From: F22 sp963668535
Lineage (GTDB): Bacteria > Bacteroidota > Bacteroidia > Bacteroidales > Bacteroidaceae
Direction: 5' to 3'
DNA: 64,000 bases
Assembly (NCBI GenBank): GCA_963668535.1
Contig: OY764867.1
Coordinates: forward strand, 2,046,001-2,110,000
Shown piece after piece: positions 25,189 to 34,800 of the stretch. The notes beneath the pieces are model-generated. The model was not told the origin of the DNA, did not search any database, and saw only the letters and a program-made list of their open reading frames with translations. The translations under genes and the position numbers were made by a program. How positions within the stretch are numbered: position 1 is the first letter of the stretch; each line of letters opens with the position of its first letter.

Positions 25189-26307
25189 ATGACGTTTATC
25201 GCCAACAAACGTGCCTGGAGTGAAGTGTATACTCTTTTGCACACCTTATATGTAGGATCTGTTCGAGTAGGACAGGTTATGACACCTAATAAAAAAAACA
25301 GAAAGCAAGAGGAAAACATTTTACCAGTTGACACGTTGCCTATTGTGGATATCATGCGTATAGAACATGATGGTCCTCGTATATATAGTATAGATGGAGA
25401 CAATGTGCGTATACAAGGAGAGGCTACAACATATCCTTCTGTTTCTCGCGATGAATGTGAAGAGATGGCTCAGCTGATACTCTCAGCTATGCGTGAAAAT
25501 AAAGAGTACGAAATCGAATCGCCAGATGCCGTTGAAGCATTTTTGGATAAGATTCAACTTTTTGATTTGGAATCGCAGACTGAAGACCGTACTGATATGC
25601 ATATTCGTTTGTATCATGCTACGGCACCTAGTCAAGGGGTGGTGGTACGTTCCCGTCTTACTCAAATGAATCCATTATTGGATGGAGGACGCACAGCCAA
25701 TTTGAAATTTCAATTGCAAGGCATCAAATTTGCTAATCCTACGGTGGCTAAAGTAAACGCACTAGAAAGTGCCCATACAGTAGCCGATAGAATGCTATTT
25801 ATAGAGCGTCTTGGGGGAATACTTAAGTACCATGATGTCCACGATAAAGTTTTTCGGAGTAACTTGCACATGATTGATCTACATTTCCCTCGTGTATTGG
25901 CAGAAATGTTGCGTGTGATGCATTTGGATGGCATCGTGAAAGTCAGTGAGCTAGTGGATGTCATTAAAGAAATCAATCCATTGAAAATCAAAGATGAGCT
26001 TATACATAAGCATCATTTTTATGAATATAAAATGAAACAATTTCTGTTGACTTTGTTTTTAGGTATGCGTCCTGCAAAAGTATATACAGGAGCTGATTCA
26101 GCTATACATGGCATGCTCTTAATTCAAGGAGATGGAACAATCGACTATTTGAGTATGGATAATCGTGAAGTATTGCGTGATTTCTTGTACTTCAATAGCC
26201 GTTTTGAAATGGGCGATTTGTACAAAGATCATTACGGTGAATTGGAAAAAGAAAACGGTGTGTACTATTTCCGTTTAAACGTAAAGATAGGATTGACCAA
26301 ACGTTAA
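25189..26307 (+). CDS. HpaII-family restriction endonuclease homologue, probably without methylase partner
   Basis: The 372-aa protein resembles the HpaII family of type II endonucleases (CCGG): an N-terminal K-R-A-W-S-E-V-Y-T-L-L-H segment, then RTDMHIRLYH (Asp136), GVVVRSRL (150-157) and NLKFQLQGIKFANP, parallel to the family's T-D-I..., G-F-S-I-K-S-x-L and N-F-x-Y-x-I-x-G. Arg154 falls where the family has its catalytic Lys. No DNA methyltransferase is found in this window, which is strange for an active endonuclease. A catalytically weakened or repurposed protein is a reasonable guess. The family assignment rests on remembered motifs. It may be cotranscribed with the YigZ gene. Confidence 0.66.
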   Translation: MTFIANKRAWSEVYTLLHTLYVGSVRVGQVMTPNKKNRKQEENILPVDTLPIVDIMRIEHDGPRIYSIDGDNVRIQGEATTYPSVSRDECEEMAQLILSAMRENKEYEIESPDAVEAFLDKIQLFDLESQTEDRTDMHIRLYHATAPSQGVVVRSRLTQMNPLLDGGRTANLKFQLQGIKFANPTVAKVNALESAHTVADRMLFIERLGGILKYHDVHDKVFRSNLHMIDLHFPRVLAEMLRVMHLDGIVKVSELVDVIKEINPLKIKDELIHKHHFYEYKMKQFLLTLFLGMRPAKVYTGADSAIHGMLLIQGDGTIDYLSMDNREVLRDFLYFNSRFEMGDLYKDHYGELEKENGVYYFRLNVKIGLTKR

Positions 26308-26367
26308 TTTTTTTCGTTGTTTAGAGAAATAGGGCAGTACACAATCTATTTCCCATTAAAAAATACT

Positions 26368-26411
26368 ATATTAGGGGAGAAATGATTTTAAAATCATTTC
26401 TCCCCTAATAT
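26368..26411. repeat. 44-bp perfect palindrome in front of phoH
   Basis: The left arm ATATTAGGGGAGAAATGATT (plus TT) is matched base for base by the right arm, with no spacer: 22 bp per arm. It lies 20 bp before the phoH ATG and 60 bp after the previous stop. There is no T tract after it. It may end the upstream mRNA, block or guide translation of phoH, or extrude as a cruciform. Confidence 0.85.
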
Positions 26412-26431
26412 CTACTTAAACACATCGCACT

Positions 26432-27763
26432 ATGGGAAAGAAAAAAAACTTCGTATTGGATACCAACGTGATCTTACATGATTACAATTGTTTATTGAAC
26501 TTTGAAGAGAATGATGTGTACCTACCCATTGTTTTACTTGAAGAGTTAGATCATTTCAAGAAAGGTAATGAGCAAATCAATTTCAATGCACGTGCTTTTT
26601 TGCGTGTGCTAGATGAAATTTCAGAGGAAAATGATGCTGTGTTTACCGAAGGAGTACCGCTAGGAGAGGGATTGGGAAAGTTATATATCGTAACTGGACG
26701 TATCCTATCGAAACGCGTAGGTGATTCTTTTCCCGAACACAAGGCCGACCATCAATTCTTGTCTGTAACCGAACATCTTCAAGACAGCTTCCCTGATGTA
26801 CCTGTTATTCTAGTAACCAAAGATGTCAATCTGCGGATGAAGGCGCGTTCACTAGGACTTATGGCTGAGGATTATAACAACGATAAAGTATCTGATGTAT
26901 CTTTGTACGAACAGAGCAATACAGTTATCGATAATGTGTCGCCAGAATTAATAGATCATATCTATTCGCAGGAGGATGGGGTTGATGCAGAAGAGGTGAT
27001 GGAAATTCAAACGGTATTTCCTAATGAATGTTTTGTGATCAAAAGCGAACGCAATAGCGTACTGGCACGGTATAATCCATTTACTCATAAGGTGTGCCGT
27101 GTCAAGAAAGGCAAACATTTTGGTATAGAGCCTAGAAATGCAGAACAAAGTTTCGCGTTTGAATTGCTCAATGATCCTGAAGTTAAACTCGTCGCTTTAA
27201 CGGGTATGGCAGGAACGGGTAAAACCTTATTGGCCTTGGCTGCTGCTTTAGGAGCTATTTCAAATTATAAACAGATCCTATTAGCGCGGCCTATTGTGGC
27301 ATTATCCAATAAAGAGATTGGTTTCTTACCAGGTACAGCAGAAGATAAGGTGAAGCCTTACATGCAACCTTTGTTTGATAATTTAAATGTGATTAAGCAT
27401 CAATTCTCATCGACATCTTCTGAGTTGAAAAAACTCGAAGAAATGCAGAAAAGCGACCAATTGGTTATTGAGGCTCTTGCTTTCATTAGAGGACGTAGTC
27501 TTAGCGAAACATACTGTATCATTGATGAGGCTCAAAATCTAACTCCTCATGAAGTAAAAACAATCATTACGCGTGCTGGAGAAGGTACCAAGATGATTTT
27601 TACTGGTGATATTCAACAGATTGATACGCCTTATCTGGACCATGAATCGAATGGTTTGGTCTATATGATAGATAGGATGAAGAATCAACCTATTTTTGGG
27701 CATGTTAATTTGGTCAAAGGTGAACGAAGCGAGTTAAGCGAATTAGCTAGTAATTTATTATAA
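26432..27763 (+). CDS. PIN-PhoH fusion protein (PhoH2 type)
   Basis: The 443-aa protein joins an N-terminal PIN ribonuclease domain (about 6-140, acidic residues Asp10, Glu38 and Asp131 in FVLDTNV, LLEELDHF and TKDVNLR) to a C-terminal PhoH ATPase (about 235-443) with Walker A GMAGTGKT (258-265) and Walker B IIDEAQN. PhoH2 proteins are sequence-selective RNA helicase/RNases in studied bacteria. No small antitoxin-like gene precedes it, in contrast to mycobacterial phoAT-phoH2. Its translation start is 20 bp behind a large perfect palindrome. Confidence 0.93.
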   Translation: MGKKKNFVLDTNVILHDYNCLLNFEENDVYLPIVLLEELDHFKKGNEQINFNARAFLRVLDEISEENDAVFTEGVPLGEGLGKLYIVTGRILSKRVGDSFPEHKADHQFLSVTEHLQDSFPDVPVILVTKDVNLRMKARSLGLMAEDYNNDKVSDVSLYEQSNTVIDNVSPELIDHIYSQEDGVDAEEVMEIQTVFPNECFVIKSERNSVLARYNPFTHKVCRVKKGKHFGIEPRNAEQSFAFELLNDPEVKLVALTGMAGTGKTLLALAAALGAISNYKQILLARPIVALSNKEIGFLPGTAEDKVKPYMQPLFDNLNVIKHQFSSTSSELKKLEEMQKSDQLVIEALAFIRGRSLSETYCIIDEAQNLTPHEVKTIITRAGEGTKMIFTGDIQQIDTPYLDHESNGLVYMIDRMKNQPIFGHVNLVKGERSELSELASNLL

Positions 27764-27799
27764 GCACAATACAATTTTCATAATGACTATGTGTGCATA

Positions 27800-27836
27800 C
27801 AGAGACCTCACTGGAATAGTGAGGCTCTGTTTTTTA
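27800..27836 (+). terminator. phoH terminator
   Basis: CAGAG plus CCTCACT pairs with AGTGAGG plus CTCTG, one bulged A and a 5-nt loop, followed by seven T. It is 37 bp past the stop. Confidence 0.88.
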
Positions 27837-27855
27837 TAGTACCTTGATGATATTG

Positions 27856-27887
27856 TTTGTGTATCTCCACAAAAACAAGTACTTTTG
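27856..27887 (+). promoter_or_regulatory. folC promoter
   Basis: TTTG (27856-27859), a 20-bp spacer and TACTTTTG (27880-27887) match the consensus exactly. The ATG is 50 bp downstream. Confidence 0.75.
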
Positions 27888-27937
27888 TGGCTTAATATGT
27901 ACTCAAAGGATAGAGTACACGACTAATATATTAGATT

Positions 27938-29248
27938 ATGAACGAATCTGACGATAAACGCCTGCAAGAGGTGTATAAATCCACTCTAGAACGCTTGTAT
28001 GCGGCAACTCCTGCTTTTCAGAAAATAGGTGCTGCAGCATATAAACCTGGTTTGGACACCATGAAAACTCTAGATGCAATGCTAGGGCATCCTCATAAGC
28101 AGTATAAAACGATTCATGTGGGAGGGACAAACGGAAAAGGAAGTGTATCGCATGCTTTAGCTTCTGTACTTCAAGCTGCTGGATATCGAGTTGGTTTGTA
28201 CACTTCTCCACATCTTTTGGATTTTAGTGAACGTATCAGAATTAATGGCGAACCCATAAAAAAGGAGTTTGTGATTGATTTTGTACATAGCATGGAGCCC
28301 ATCATAGAAGGACGTGGAGAAGAAGGGGCATTGTCTCCCTCATTTTTTGAAATAACCACGGCCATGGCTTTTCAATATTTTTCGGAAGAGCAAGTAGATG
28401 TTGCTGTTATCGAAGTTGGGTTGGGTGGACGTCTAGATTGTACGAATATTATCTCTCCAGAGTTGTCTATTTTAACGAATGTCAGCTATGATCATACAGC
28501 TCAATTGGGCAATACATTGGAAGAAATAGCAAGAGAAAAGGCTGGGATTGTGAAGCCAAATGTACCAGTTGTTGTGAGTGAACATCAGGATGTTTTGGTG
28601 GATGCCGTCTTAGATAAAATAAACTCAATAGAGAGTCATGCACCTGAATTGTATATTGCAGCCGATACGATTAAGCAATGTCCTTTTGAAACGGATCTAC
28701 GTGGAGCCAAGCAAGAAACAAATATGAAAGCTGTTATTCAAGCTATCATTATTTTACAGAAGAAAGGGTTTCGATTTACCGACTTGGCCGTACGTACCGG
28801 ACTAGGAAATATACAAAAATATACCGGACTATTAGGACGCTGGCAACAATTGGCAGCAAAACCACGAGTGTTTTGTGACACTGCACATAATAAAGCGAGT
28901 GTGGAGGCTCTATTGGATACGATAGCGAAGCAGAAGTATCAACGTTTGTCCCTTGTTTTTGGAGTGGTCAATGATAAAGATGTGGAAAGTATGTTGACCT
29001 TATTGCCTCGTCCAGGACGACGTGTCAGCTATACACTGACACAGCCTTCTAGTCAACGTGCTTTGCCTGTGTCAACTCTACAAGCTTATTGCCAGCAATT
29101 GATGCGTCCAGCAGATGCGTATCCCACAGTGGCTGAAGCTTTTGAACAGGCGTATGATCAGTGTGGACCTGATGATTTGTTGGTCGTTTTTGGTAGTAAC
29201 TTTGTGGTGGCTGATCTTTTGAAATATTTTGAGGAAACAAAGGAGTAA
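27938..29248 (+). CDS. folC: Folylpolyglutamate synthase / dihydrofolate synthase
   Basis: The 436-aa Mur-ligase-like enzyme adds glutamate to dihydropteroate and to reduced folates. It has the ATP loop GGTNGKGSV (62-70), YTSPHLLDFSERIRI near 90, EVGLGGRLDCTN near 165 and SYDHTAQLG near 190; the C-terminal domain has CDTAHNKAS and VFGSNF. Length is typical. It stands alone between a terminator and the rlmB promoter. It serves the same pathway as folD and the pab genes elsewhere in the window. Confidence 0.96.
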   Translation: MNESDDKRLQEVYKSTLERLYAATPAFQKIGAAAYKPGLDTMKTLDAMLGHPHKQYKTIHVGGTNGKGSVSHALASVLQAAGYRVGLYTSPHLLDFSERIRINGEPIKKEFVIDFVHSMEPIIEGRGEEGALSPSFFEITTAMAFQYFSEEQVDVAVIEVGLGGRLDCTNIISPELSILTNVSYDHTAQLGNTLEEIAREKAGIVKPNVPVVVSEHQDVLVDAVLDKINSIESHAPELYIAADTIKQCPFETDLRGAKQETNMKAVIQAIIILQKKGFRFTDLAVRTGLGNIQKYTGLLGRWQQLAAKPRVFCDTAHNKASVEALLDTIAKQKYQRLSLVFGVVNDKDVESMLTLLPRPGRRVSYTLTQPSSQRALPVSTLQAYCQQLMRPADAYPTVAEAFEQAYDQCGPDDLLVVFGSNFVVADLLKYFEETKE

Positions 29249-29308
29249 TCTAAAACCTAATTCGAGGTTAAAAGTAAATATTCAATCGATTATCTTACAA
29301 AAAGTCTC

Positions 29309-29316
29309 TATCTTTG
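29309..29316 (+). promoter_or_regulatory. -7 box for rlmB
   Basis: TATCTTTG matches the consensus and would give a leader of about 80 nt before rlmB. No clear -33 element is seen. Confidence 0.5.
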
Positions 29317-29403
29317 CCCATTGGACTAGATAGTGGCTTAGTATACTAGTTGATAAACGACAGTCCATTTGAAACATAAAGAGTAAAAATTAAACAATAT
29401 ACA

Positions 29404-30153
29404 GTGGAAAAGAATGAAATGATATTCGGTGTTCGTGCCGTTTTAGAAGCTTTAGAGGCGGGCAAGGAAATTGATAAGATTCTTGTAAAAAGAGATTTGC
29501 AAAGTGATCTATCTAAAGAGTTGTTTGCTGCGTTGAAGGGGCGTATGATTCCAGTGCAACGTGTGCCAGTAGAACGAATTAATCGTATCACACGTAAGAA
29601 TCACCAAGGGGTAATTGCGTATATCTCGCAGGTGACTTATCATAAGGTAGAGCAAATCGTGCCATTTTTGTATGAACAAGGCAAAACACCTTTAGTGCTC
29701 ATGCTGGATGGATTGACTGATGTGCGCAATTTTGGTGCTATCGGTAGAACCTGTGAATGTGCAGGTGTGGATGCAGTCATTATCCCACAGCGCAACAGTG
29801 TTTCTGTTAATGCAGATGCTGTGAAAACTTCTGCAGGTGCTTTGTTGAAATTGCCTGTATGTAAGGAGCGCAGTTTGACTGAAACTCTGAAGTATCTCAA
29901 AGATAGTGGTTTCCATATTGTTGCTGCTACCGAAAAGGGCGATTATGATTATACAGAAGGTGATTTGACTAAACCTACCTGTATCATTATGGGAGCAGAA
30001 GATAAAGGGGTACACTACGATCACCTCGCTCTATGTGATGAATGGTTAAAGATTCCGATGGCTGGAACCATTGAAAGTTTGAATGTATCAGTTGCAGCTG
30101 GAGTTCTGATTTATGAAGCCGTGCGTCAGCGCAATGCTGGAAAGGGGGAGTAA
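29404..30153 (+). CDS. rlmB: TrmH-family 23S rRNA (guanosine-2'-O-)-methyltransferase RlmB
   Basis: The 249-aa protein has an N-terminal substrate-binding domain (FGVRAVLEAL) and a C-terminal SPOUT knot with the three family motifs: NFGAIGRTCECAGV near 101, IIMGAEDKGV near 190 and KIPMAGTIESLNVSVAAGV near 217. It should methylate G2251 (E. coli numbering) in the peptidyl-transferase centre, though this exact target is inferred. The start is GTG at 29404; an ATG five codons later is an alternative. The metallo-hydrolase gene begins 7 bp later, so they are one operon. Confidence 0.88.
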   Translation: MEKNEMIFGVRAVLEALEAGKEIDKILVKRDLQSDLSKELFAALKGRMIPVQRVPVERINRITRKNHQGVIAYISQVTYHKVEQIVPFLYEQGKTPLVLMLDGLTDVRNFGAIGRTCECAGVDAVIIPQRNSVSVNADAVKTSAGALLKLPVCKERSLTETLKYLKDSGFHIVAATEKGDYDYTEGDLTKPTCIIMGAEDKGVHYDHLALCDEWLKIPMAGTIESLNVSVAAGVLIYEAVRQRNAGKGE

Positions 30154-30160
30154 ATAGTTG

Positions 30161-30988
30161 ATGGCTGAAAAGAAAAAGTTTACTTTTATAAGTTTGGCTA
30201 GTGGAAGTAGTGGAAATTGCTATTATTTACAAACATCGGCAATCACTTTACTGATAGATGCAGGGATAGGTCCACGAGTGATGAAGAAAAGATTGGCTCA
30301 ATATAACTTGAATTATGAGGGAATTGATGCTATTTTAATTACACATGATCACGCCGACCACATTAAAGGGGTAGGATACTTTGGTGAAAAACGCAATGTC
30401 CCAGTATATGCTACAGAAAAAGTACATGCTGGGATGAACCGTAGCTATTGTATGACGTATAAACTGACAAACAGTGTCCGTTTCGTTGAAAAAGAAGTGA
30501 CATTCAGTTTGGGAGACGTGCAGATAACTCCTTTTGAGGTCTCTCATGATTCGACAGATAGTGTAGGGTATCTATTACAGATTGGTGATTTAAATTTTTG
30601 TGTATGCACAGATGTTGGTCATTTATCTGATACCGTTATTCGTTATGCTTCGCAGGCACAGTTGTTGGTTTTAGAAAGTAATTATGACGAAGATATGTTG
30701 CAGCGTGGCCCTTATCCATTTCATCTTAAACAACGAATTGTTGGTGACAATGGACATTTAAGCAATACCGATGCAGCACGCTTTGTCCGCGAATTTGCCC
30801 ATAAAGATGTACGTCATATTTGGCTTTGTCACCTTAGCCAAGATAATAACCATCCCCAACTAGCATATAAAAATATGGAGCAAGCGTTGATAGATACTGG
30901 ACATATTGTTGGTGAAGATGTGCAACTAGATGTGTTGAAGAGACTTACCCCATCCGATATCTATACGTACGAATATACAAGCAAATAA
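30161..30988 (+). CDS. MBL-fold metallo-hydrolase (YycJ/WalJ-like)
   Basis: The 275-aa cytoplasmic protein has the beta-lactamase-fold metal motif THDHADHIKG with His62, His64, Asp66 and His67, a further LGDVQITPFEVSHDS with His, CTDVGHLSD, and VLESNYDEDML, and a late IWLCHLSQDNNHP. The opening FISLASGSSGNCYYL is the signature of the YycJ (WalJ) branch, related to cell-wall and DNA metabolism in Firmicutes; its role here is not known. The start ATG at 30161 has GGGGGAG about 10 bp upstream. It ends at a bidirectional terminator. Confidence 0.92.
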   Translation: MAEKKKFTFISLASGSSGNCYYLQTSAITLLIDAGIGPRVMKKRLAQYNLNYEGIDAILITHDHADHIKGVGYFGEKRNVPVYATEKVHAGMNRSYCMTYKLTNSVRFVEKEVTFSLGDVQITPFEVSHDSTDSVGYLLQIGDLNFCVCTDVGHLSDTVIRYASQAQLLVLESNYDEDMLQRGPYPFHLKQRIVGDNGHLSNTDAARFVREFAHKDVRHIWLCHLSQDNNHPQLAYKNMEQALIDTGHIVGEDVQLDVLKRLTPSDIYTYEYTSK

Positions 30989-31026
30989 TTGCTTATCTAG
31001 ATATAATAAGCATATAGTATATAATA

Positions 31027-31072
31027 AAAAGAGATCATATGTATTGCCTGGGCAATGACTATGATCTCTTTT
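31027..31072. terminator. Bidirectional terminator with internal hairpin
   Basis: A 13-bp outer stem (AAAAGAGATCATA / TATGATCTCTTTT) holds an inner ATTGCC/GGCAAT hairpin. It separates two convergent transcripts. Confidence 0.82.
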
Positions 31073-31113
31073 GTATAATGTCCTTAATTGTGCTATGCAC
31101 AATTCGTGTTGTG

Positions 31114-31443
31114 TTAGTCGTCTAGCGATTCTGCATATTCAAGTTCGGCTTGAATAATTAGCAAGGCTTCTTCTGGATCAAGAGGCTTTTGTAGCTTATC
31201 TTTTGCCATTTCTTTAACGACATAATCAGCAATCTGTTCTAAATCGATTTCTACGAAACCTTCATCATCAGGAGAAGATTCTAGAATGCCACTTTCAGAA
31301 TAGTACTCATCGACTAGGTCAAGGATATAGACCAATGTATCGTCATCGTACTTTTCATGAATCTCAGGTGACAGGTAGTTACGGATAAACTGGATTGTTT
31401 CTTGATCATCCATTTGATCCTCCAAAAAGTCGTTTGGTTTCAT
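31114..31443 (-). CDS. Conserved acidic hypothetical protein downstream of trxA
   Basis: The 109-aa soluble protein is very acidic and mostly helical, with no signal or membrane segment. Its N-terminal half (QETIQFIRNYLSPEI) and C-terminal half (PEEALLIIQAELEYAES) look like two small helical bundles. I do not recognise a named family. It lies 28 bp after trxA on the same strand and third in the dnaE-trxA group, an order I recall in other Bacteroidales, so it is a real gene. Function is unknown. Confidence 0.8.
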   Translation of the reverse strand: MKPNDFLEDQMDDQETIQFIRNYLSPEIHEKYDDDTLVYILDLVDEYYSESGILESSPDDEGFVEIDLEQIADYVVKEMAKDKLQKPLDPEEALLIIQAELEYAESLDD

Positions 31444-31471
31444 CTGTTTATTATTTAAGCTGGTTTTGCTA

Positions 31472-31786
31472 CTATAGCAAAGCCTTCAACTTGTCTTCAA
31501 TTGCGGCTTTGGTATTGCCACCAACCATTTTGTCTACTTGCTTACCATCTTTGAAGAAAAGAATGGTAGGGATGTTGCGGATACCAAATTCTGCTGTTGC
31601 ATCAACATTGTCATCCACATTACATTTACCAACTAATGCTTGGTCTTTATATTCTTCTGCGATCGCTTCTATAAAAGGAGTAATCATTTTGCATGGCCCA
31701 CACCAGTCAGCCCAAAAGTCCATCACTACTATTTTGTTCTCGCTAATAACTTGCTTGAAGTTGCCATCTGTAATTTCAAATGCCAT
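31472..31786 (-). CDS. trxA: Thioredoxin
   Basis: The 104-aa cytoplasmic thioredoxin has the redox site WADWCGPCK (Cys29, Cys32), FKQVISEN at the start and a conserved cis-Pro in IRNIPTILFFKDG. The start is the ATG at 31786 (MAFEITDGNF); the longer frame from 31846 adds residues that no thioredoxin has. It reduces disulfides in ribonucleotide reductase and other partners. A -7 box TAACTTTG (31878-31885, minus) overlaps the dnaE stop codon, so trxA can be transcribed apart from dnaE. Confidence 0.96.
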   Translation of the reverse strand: MAFEITDGNFKQVISENKIVVMDFWADWCGPCKMITPFIEAIAEEYKDQALVGKCNVDDNVDATAEFGIRNIPTILFFKDGKQVDKMVGGNTKAAIEDKLKALL

Positions 31787-31882
31787 AATTTTTAGTTCGT
31801 TTAGTTTGTCTGTCTTTAAAAATAAATGATGCTCAGTACATTTCATTTTGTGAGAACTTGAGCACCAAATCTGTGTTCAAAG

Positions 31883-34800
31883 TTACAAATTAATTTGATA
31901 ATTCCACCCAACTTCTTTGATAAAATCCATTATCTCATTATTGAGTGCACATTGCACACTTTGAGCATGTAATTTCAATACACGTGGTTGGTAACCTTCA
32001 CGCAGTTCTACTAGATGGAAACTTATTTTAGTTGTTCCAGGTGATTTGTCACATACACCATGAAAACGTATAATATCTTCTGTTGATAATCTAGGTAATG
32101 GTATCGTCAACACAAGTTGCTGAATGTTTTTTTGTAGATTTTCATTCATGAATTCTACACGATTGATACAGAATTCTTTCTCTTCTGACCAACGAAAACG
32201 CCCTCGCACTTCTCCGTATAATATAACCATATTACCTGGTTTGTCTAGGTGCCCTTTATTGCTGCCCCACTGGTCGCCAAATATAGCAATTTGATGAGTC
32301 CCTGTAAAATCTTCAAACGTAATTCGTCCATATGGTTGGTTGTTTTTAGTGTATGCTTCCACCACGTCCGAGACAATACACCCAACCATAATGTTAGAAC
32401 GTCCGCGAAGGAGCTCAACGTCTTTTAGTTCGGCTACCTTTGTATTGCATACATAATCTAGAGTGATGCGGTAACGATCCAAAGGATGTGAAGATAGATA
32501 GACTCCTACTAAATCTCGCTCTTTGCTTAGTCGCTCTATATCAGACCATTTAGGATATTCTTTTGGAACTTTCGGGAAAGACACTTGTACCATATCCTCC
32601 CCAAAAAGGGACATGGTGGCTTCTGCTTTTTGGGTTTGAAGTCGTTTCCCAAATTTCATCATGGTCTTTACGTAGTTTTCATTTGTTTCTGGATCCTCAA
32701 ATAATAATTGTTCACGATCCAAACCGAAACTATCAAAAGCACCAGCCATAACTAAATGTTCGATGGAGCGAGTATTGCATGCTCTCATGTCAATGCGTTC
32801 TATAAAATCGCTGAAATCCTTAAATGGACCATTCTTTTCTCGCTCTTCTATAATATTTGTTACCGCACTGGAACCGACATTTTTGACAGCAGACATCCCG
32901 AAACGAATGTGACCATCTTTGTTGACAGAGAAGAGTGCTTCCGATTCATTGACGTCTGGGCTTAATAAGTTAATGCCCATGTTTTGACACTCTGTCATCA
33001 ACTTGGTGATTTCTGTGATGTTATCTACAGAGCGACTCATATTACCTGCCATGAACTCAGCAGGATAATGTGCCTTTAGGTATGCCGTTTGATAGGCCAC
33101 CCAACTATAGCATGTCGAGTGGCTTTTATTAAAGGCATAAGAAGCAAATTTTTCCCAGTCGGCCCATATCTTTTCAAGCACTTTAGCTGGATGTCCATTG
33201 GACACTCCACCATCAATGAATTTGGGCTTCATTTGGTCAATCTTATCGCGGAGCTTTTTACCCATCGCTTTTCGAAGCCCATCACTTTCTCCACGAGTGA
33301 AGTTGGCCAATAAGCGCGACAAAAGCATCACTTGTTCTTGGTAAACAGTAATACCATATGTGTCTTTAAGATAACGTTCCATTATGGGTAGGTCATACTC
33401 GACCTTTTCTTCCCCATGTTTACGACGAATAAAGCTTGGGATATTATCCATAGGACCTGGACGATATAGCGCATTCATCGCAATTAGATCCTCAAAAGTA
33501 CTTGGTTTCAATTGACGTAGATAATTCTGCATACCTCCAGATTCAAATTGAAATACCCCAACGGTACGTCCCTCTGAAAAAAGTTGATACGTCAGTGCAT
33601 CATCAATGGGGATGGTATCTATATCAATGTCTAGGTTATGAGAACGCTTGATGTTTTTAAGCGTTTCCATTATGATAGATAGGGTCTTTAACCCTAAAAA
33701 GTCCATTTTGATCAATCCAGTATCTTCAATCACACGTCCTTCATATTGAGTTACTGTGATTGTTTCTTCTGTTTTTTTATCATAGGTCACGGATACTGGT
33801 ACCCAGTCAGTAATTGGGTCACGACAGATGATCACGCCACATGCGTGCACACCGGTGTTGCGTACGGTTCCCTCAAGTTGAGCGGCAAATTTCATCGTAT
33901 GACGAAGCTTCAAGTCATGACTTTGTGAAGCTTGTTTAAGCTCTGGTACATACTCTATGGCTTTGCGGAGGTTGACCTTTTTTACGTCAGGGATACTATC
34001 TGGAATAAGTTTTACCAGATTATTGGTAACTGGTAGAGGTACATCTTCTACACGGGCCACATCTTTCAGCGCACTTTTAGTAGCCATTGTACCATAGGTA
34101 ATAATATGGGCTACTTTTTCTGAGCCATATTTTTCGGTCACCCATTTTAAGACTTTGCCACGACCATCATCATCAAAATCGATATCAATATCGGGTAATG
34201 AAATACGATCGGGATTCAAAAAACGTTCAAAAAGTAAGTCGTATTTAATGGGGTTAATTTTGGTAATTTCCAAACAATAAGCGACGGCACTACCGGCGGC
34301 ACTACCACGACCAGGACCTACGGAAACGCCCATTTTACGGCCAGCAGCAATAAAGTCTTGCACAATCAAGAAATAGCCTGGGAAACCCATCGTTTTCATG
34401 ATGTGGAGTTCGAAGACCAATCGCTCTTTGGTATCTTTATCCATGTCTGGATAGTATTTTTTCGCCCCATCAAAAGCGAGTTTTGACAAATAGTCAGCTT
34501 CAAGTTTAAGACGATAAAGCTTGTCAGCTCCACCGATGGCTTTGATCTTCTTCTGCGCTGCTTCAGGATCGAGTGGATTTTCTCCGTGTTCGTCACTGGT
34601 AAATTCTTTGATCAACTCCTCCTGAGTAAATCGCTTACGATACTCGTCTTCTGTGCCAAATTCTTCAGGAATCTGAAAGTTGGGCATAATAGGACCATGT
34701 TCGATGCTATATGTTTCGACTTTATTGACGATTTCCAGTGTGTTCTCCAAGGTCTCTGGCACATCACTGAAGATATTGGCCATCTCTTCTGGAGTCTTTA

